Below are positions 6,143 through 7,170 of a stretch of 7,170 nucleotides of DNA, piece after piece (positions within the stretch are counted from its first letter, which is position 1; each line of letters opens with the position of its first letter). Location: NCBI GenBank assembly GCA_030042855.1, contig JASHYU010000106.1, positions 1 through 7,170 of the forward strand. The letters are read 5' to 3'. Source of the stretch: Thermoplasmata archaeon. Its GTDB lineage: Archaea; Thermoplasmatota; Thermoplasmata; UBA184. The translations under genes were made by a program, and so were the position numbers. The notes under the pieces are model-generated. The model had not been told where the DNA came from. It made no database searches and saw only the letters and a program-made list of their open reading frames with translations.

Positions 6143-7170
6143 GTGGAGCAGCGGGTCGAACTAGTCATCGATCCGCTCCGGGGCGAGAAGGTCACCGTCA
6201 CCCTGCCCCTGACCTTCCGCCGACCCGTCGAGGAGACGCGGCGGGCCCTGGGCCTGCCGCCGACCGTCGATCTCACCGACCCGATCGTCGCCAAGGCCGT
6301 CGCTCTCGCGGGGGCCGCGCGCGAGGCCCAGCCCGCGGTCCGGTTCGCGGTCTTCGGCGGGACAGCGCTGCGCCTCACCTGCCCGTCGAGCAACGACCCG
6401 ACCCTCGGTCTCCGTCACGACCTCCACGATCTCGACCTCGCGATCCTCCTCAAGGAGGCGCGCGAGGTCCGACGCTTCCTGACGGACGTCGCGCGCGTCG
6501 CCGGCGCCGGGCTCACGTTCTTCGAGACGTCCGGCGACCGGATCTACAACTCGTTGAGCGGGGGGGCGCGGCTCCGCTGGCACATGACGGTGGGCCAGCG
6601 GGGTGCCGCGGTGGCGCTCGGCACGCTCGACCTCGTCGCGGATGCGTTCCAGTTCTGCCATCGGATCGACGTCCGGTCCGACGTGGCCGAGGCTCCGCAG
6701 CACGGATGGGCGCTCGCGCCGGCGCATCTCTTGCTCACGAAGGGCCAGTTCATCCAGCGCATCCCGCGCGAGGAGTCGGCGCGCGTCGCCGATCGGATCC
6801 TCGAGCCGTACGGGAAGCGCGCGGTCGTGATCGGCCCGGAGGCGAAGGACGTCCGGGACATCGTCGCACTGCTCCACGACCACGGGATCGGGGAAGGCCC
6901 GGGCGAGATCTCGGCCGACGTGCTGAGCCGGGAGCTCGCGGCCGACTGGGGACTCTGGAAGACGTTCGGGCTCAACCTCGAGATGGTGACCCGCTCCGCG
7001 ATCGTCCGGGGCCTGCCGCCCGACGCCCGTCAGCGGGTCGAGGGCCGGCTCGGCGCGCTCCGCGCGCTCGTCGCGGGACTCCATCCGAAGCGCCGCCTCG
7101 GCCTGCTCGGTGGGCCGTGGTGGCAAGAGGTCGATTCGACGCCCTCGGTCGACCTGACGGTTTCCGTCGG
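6143..7170 (+). CDS. Nucleotidyltransferase-fold protein, AbiEii-like (3' end cut by window)
   Basis: An open frame of 342 codons starts at GTG 6143 and reaches the window end without a stop. Residues 71-77 read FGGTALR and residues 91-99 read RHDLHDLDL, the GG and DxD motifs of the nucleotidyltransferase (Pol-beta-like) fold, with Asp96 and Asp98 as probable metal ligands. Asp163 in TLDLVADAFQFCH may be the third carboxylate. Downstream are LAPAHLLLTKGQ (191-202, Lys200), KDVRDIVALLHDHG (235-248) and ADWGLWKTFGLNLE (267-280), blocks I recall from bacterial and archaeal proteins annotated as AbiEii-like or nucleotidyltransferase family. GPWWQEV (324-330) resembles the C-terminal end of such proteins, so little is probably missing. 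About 65 residues precede the GG motif, which seems long. The start is set by the TATA-like box 26 nt upstream; the overlapping GTG at 6141 hits a stop after seven codons. No antitoxin-like gene precedes it. Substrate and role are unknown. Confidence 0.8.
   Translation, partial: MEQRVELVIDPLRGEKVTVTLPLTFRRPVEETRRALGLPPTVDLTDPIVAKAVALAGAAREAQPAVRFAVFGGTALRLTCPSSNDPTLGLRHDLHDLDLAILLKEAREVRRFLTDVARVAGAGLTFFETSGDRIYNSLSGGARLRWHMTVGQRGAAVALGTLDLVADAFQFCHRIDVRSDVAEAPQHGWALAPAHLLLTKGQFIQRIPREESARVADRILEPYGKRAVVIGPEAKDVRDIVALLHDHGIGEGPGEISADVLSRELAADWGLWKTFGLNLEMVTRSAIVRGLPPDARQRVEGRLGALRALVAGLHPKRRLGLLGGPWWQEVDSTPSVDLTVSV

Noticed and set aside
6161..7126. Minus-strand open frame of 321 codons at the right end
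   Set aside because: It lies opposite the unterminated plus-strand nucleotidyltransferase frame, which has motifs and a promoter. The minus product has no recognisable domain.
6143..7170. Interpretation as an AbiE type IV toxin-antitoxin system
   Set aside because: Only a toxin-like nucleotidyltransferase fold is visible. No antitoxin-like winged-helix gene precedes it, and the neighbourhood is metabolic; the downstream side is outside the window.

Overview
The window is about 70% G+C (estimated by eye) and densely coding. It looks like a chromosomal metabolic region of an archaeon. Five of the seven genes have an A/T-rich TATA-like box about 24-30 nt upstream of the start codon and little or no room for a leader, which is the archaeal leaderless-promoter pattern. 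No bacterial -35/-10 promoters, tRNAs, rRNAs, insertion sequences or CRISPR repeats were seen. High G+C with leaderless TATA promoters would suit one of the uncultured high-GC Thermoplasmata-like lineages, but that placement is inference.

Left part (1-2700, + strand): a class I/II PLP-dependent aminotransferase (30-1190) with a TATA box at the very left edge. It is followed by its own-promoter neighbour, a cyclase/kynurenine-formamidase-type metal hydrolase (1232-1891). Fourteen bases later comes a short-chain dehydrogenase/reductase-like protein (1906-2700) that has kept the dinucleotide-binding motif but lost most of the catalytic tetrad.

Middle (2701-4255, - strand): a small single-domain cupin (2710-3066) converges on the SDR gene with only 9 bp between the stop codons. 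Behind it is a cystathionine gamma-synthase/gamma-lyase family PLP enzyme (3116-4255). The cupin has its own TATA-like box in the 49-bp gap.

Right part (4256-7170): a divergent intergenic region of about 200 bp holds the promoters for the gamma-lyase (-) and for a 545-residue APC-superfamily permease (4453-6090, +). After 52 bp with another TATA box, a long + strand frame opens at a GTG at 6143 and runs off the right end without a stop. It encodes a nucleotidyltransferase-fold protein of the AbiEii-like kind, and is easy to miss because it is unterminated.

Taken together the genes suggest amino-acid handling: import or export by the permease, transamination, C-S bond chemistry on sulfur amino acids, and a hydrolase/SDR pair of unknown substrate. 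No defence island or clearly new system is visible. The most interesting points are the SDR with a lost active site, the nucleotidyltransferase-like gene without a visible partner, and the regular leaderless promoter layout.
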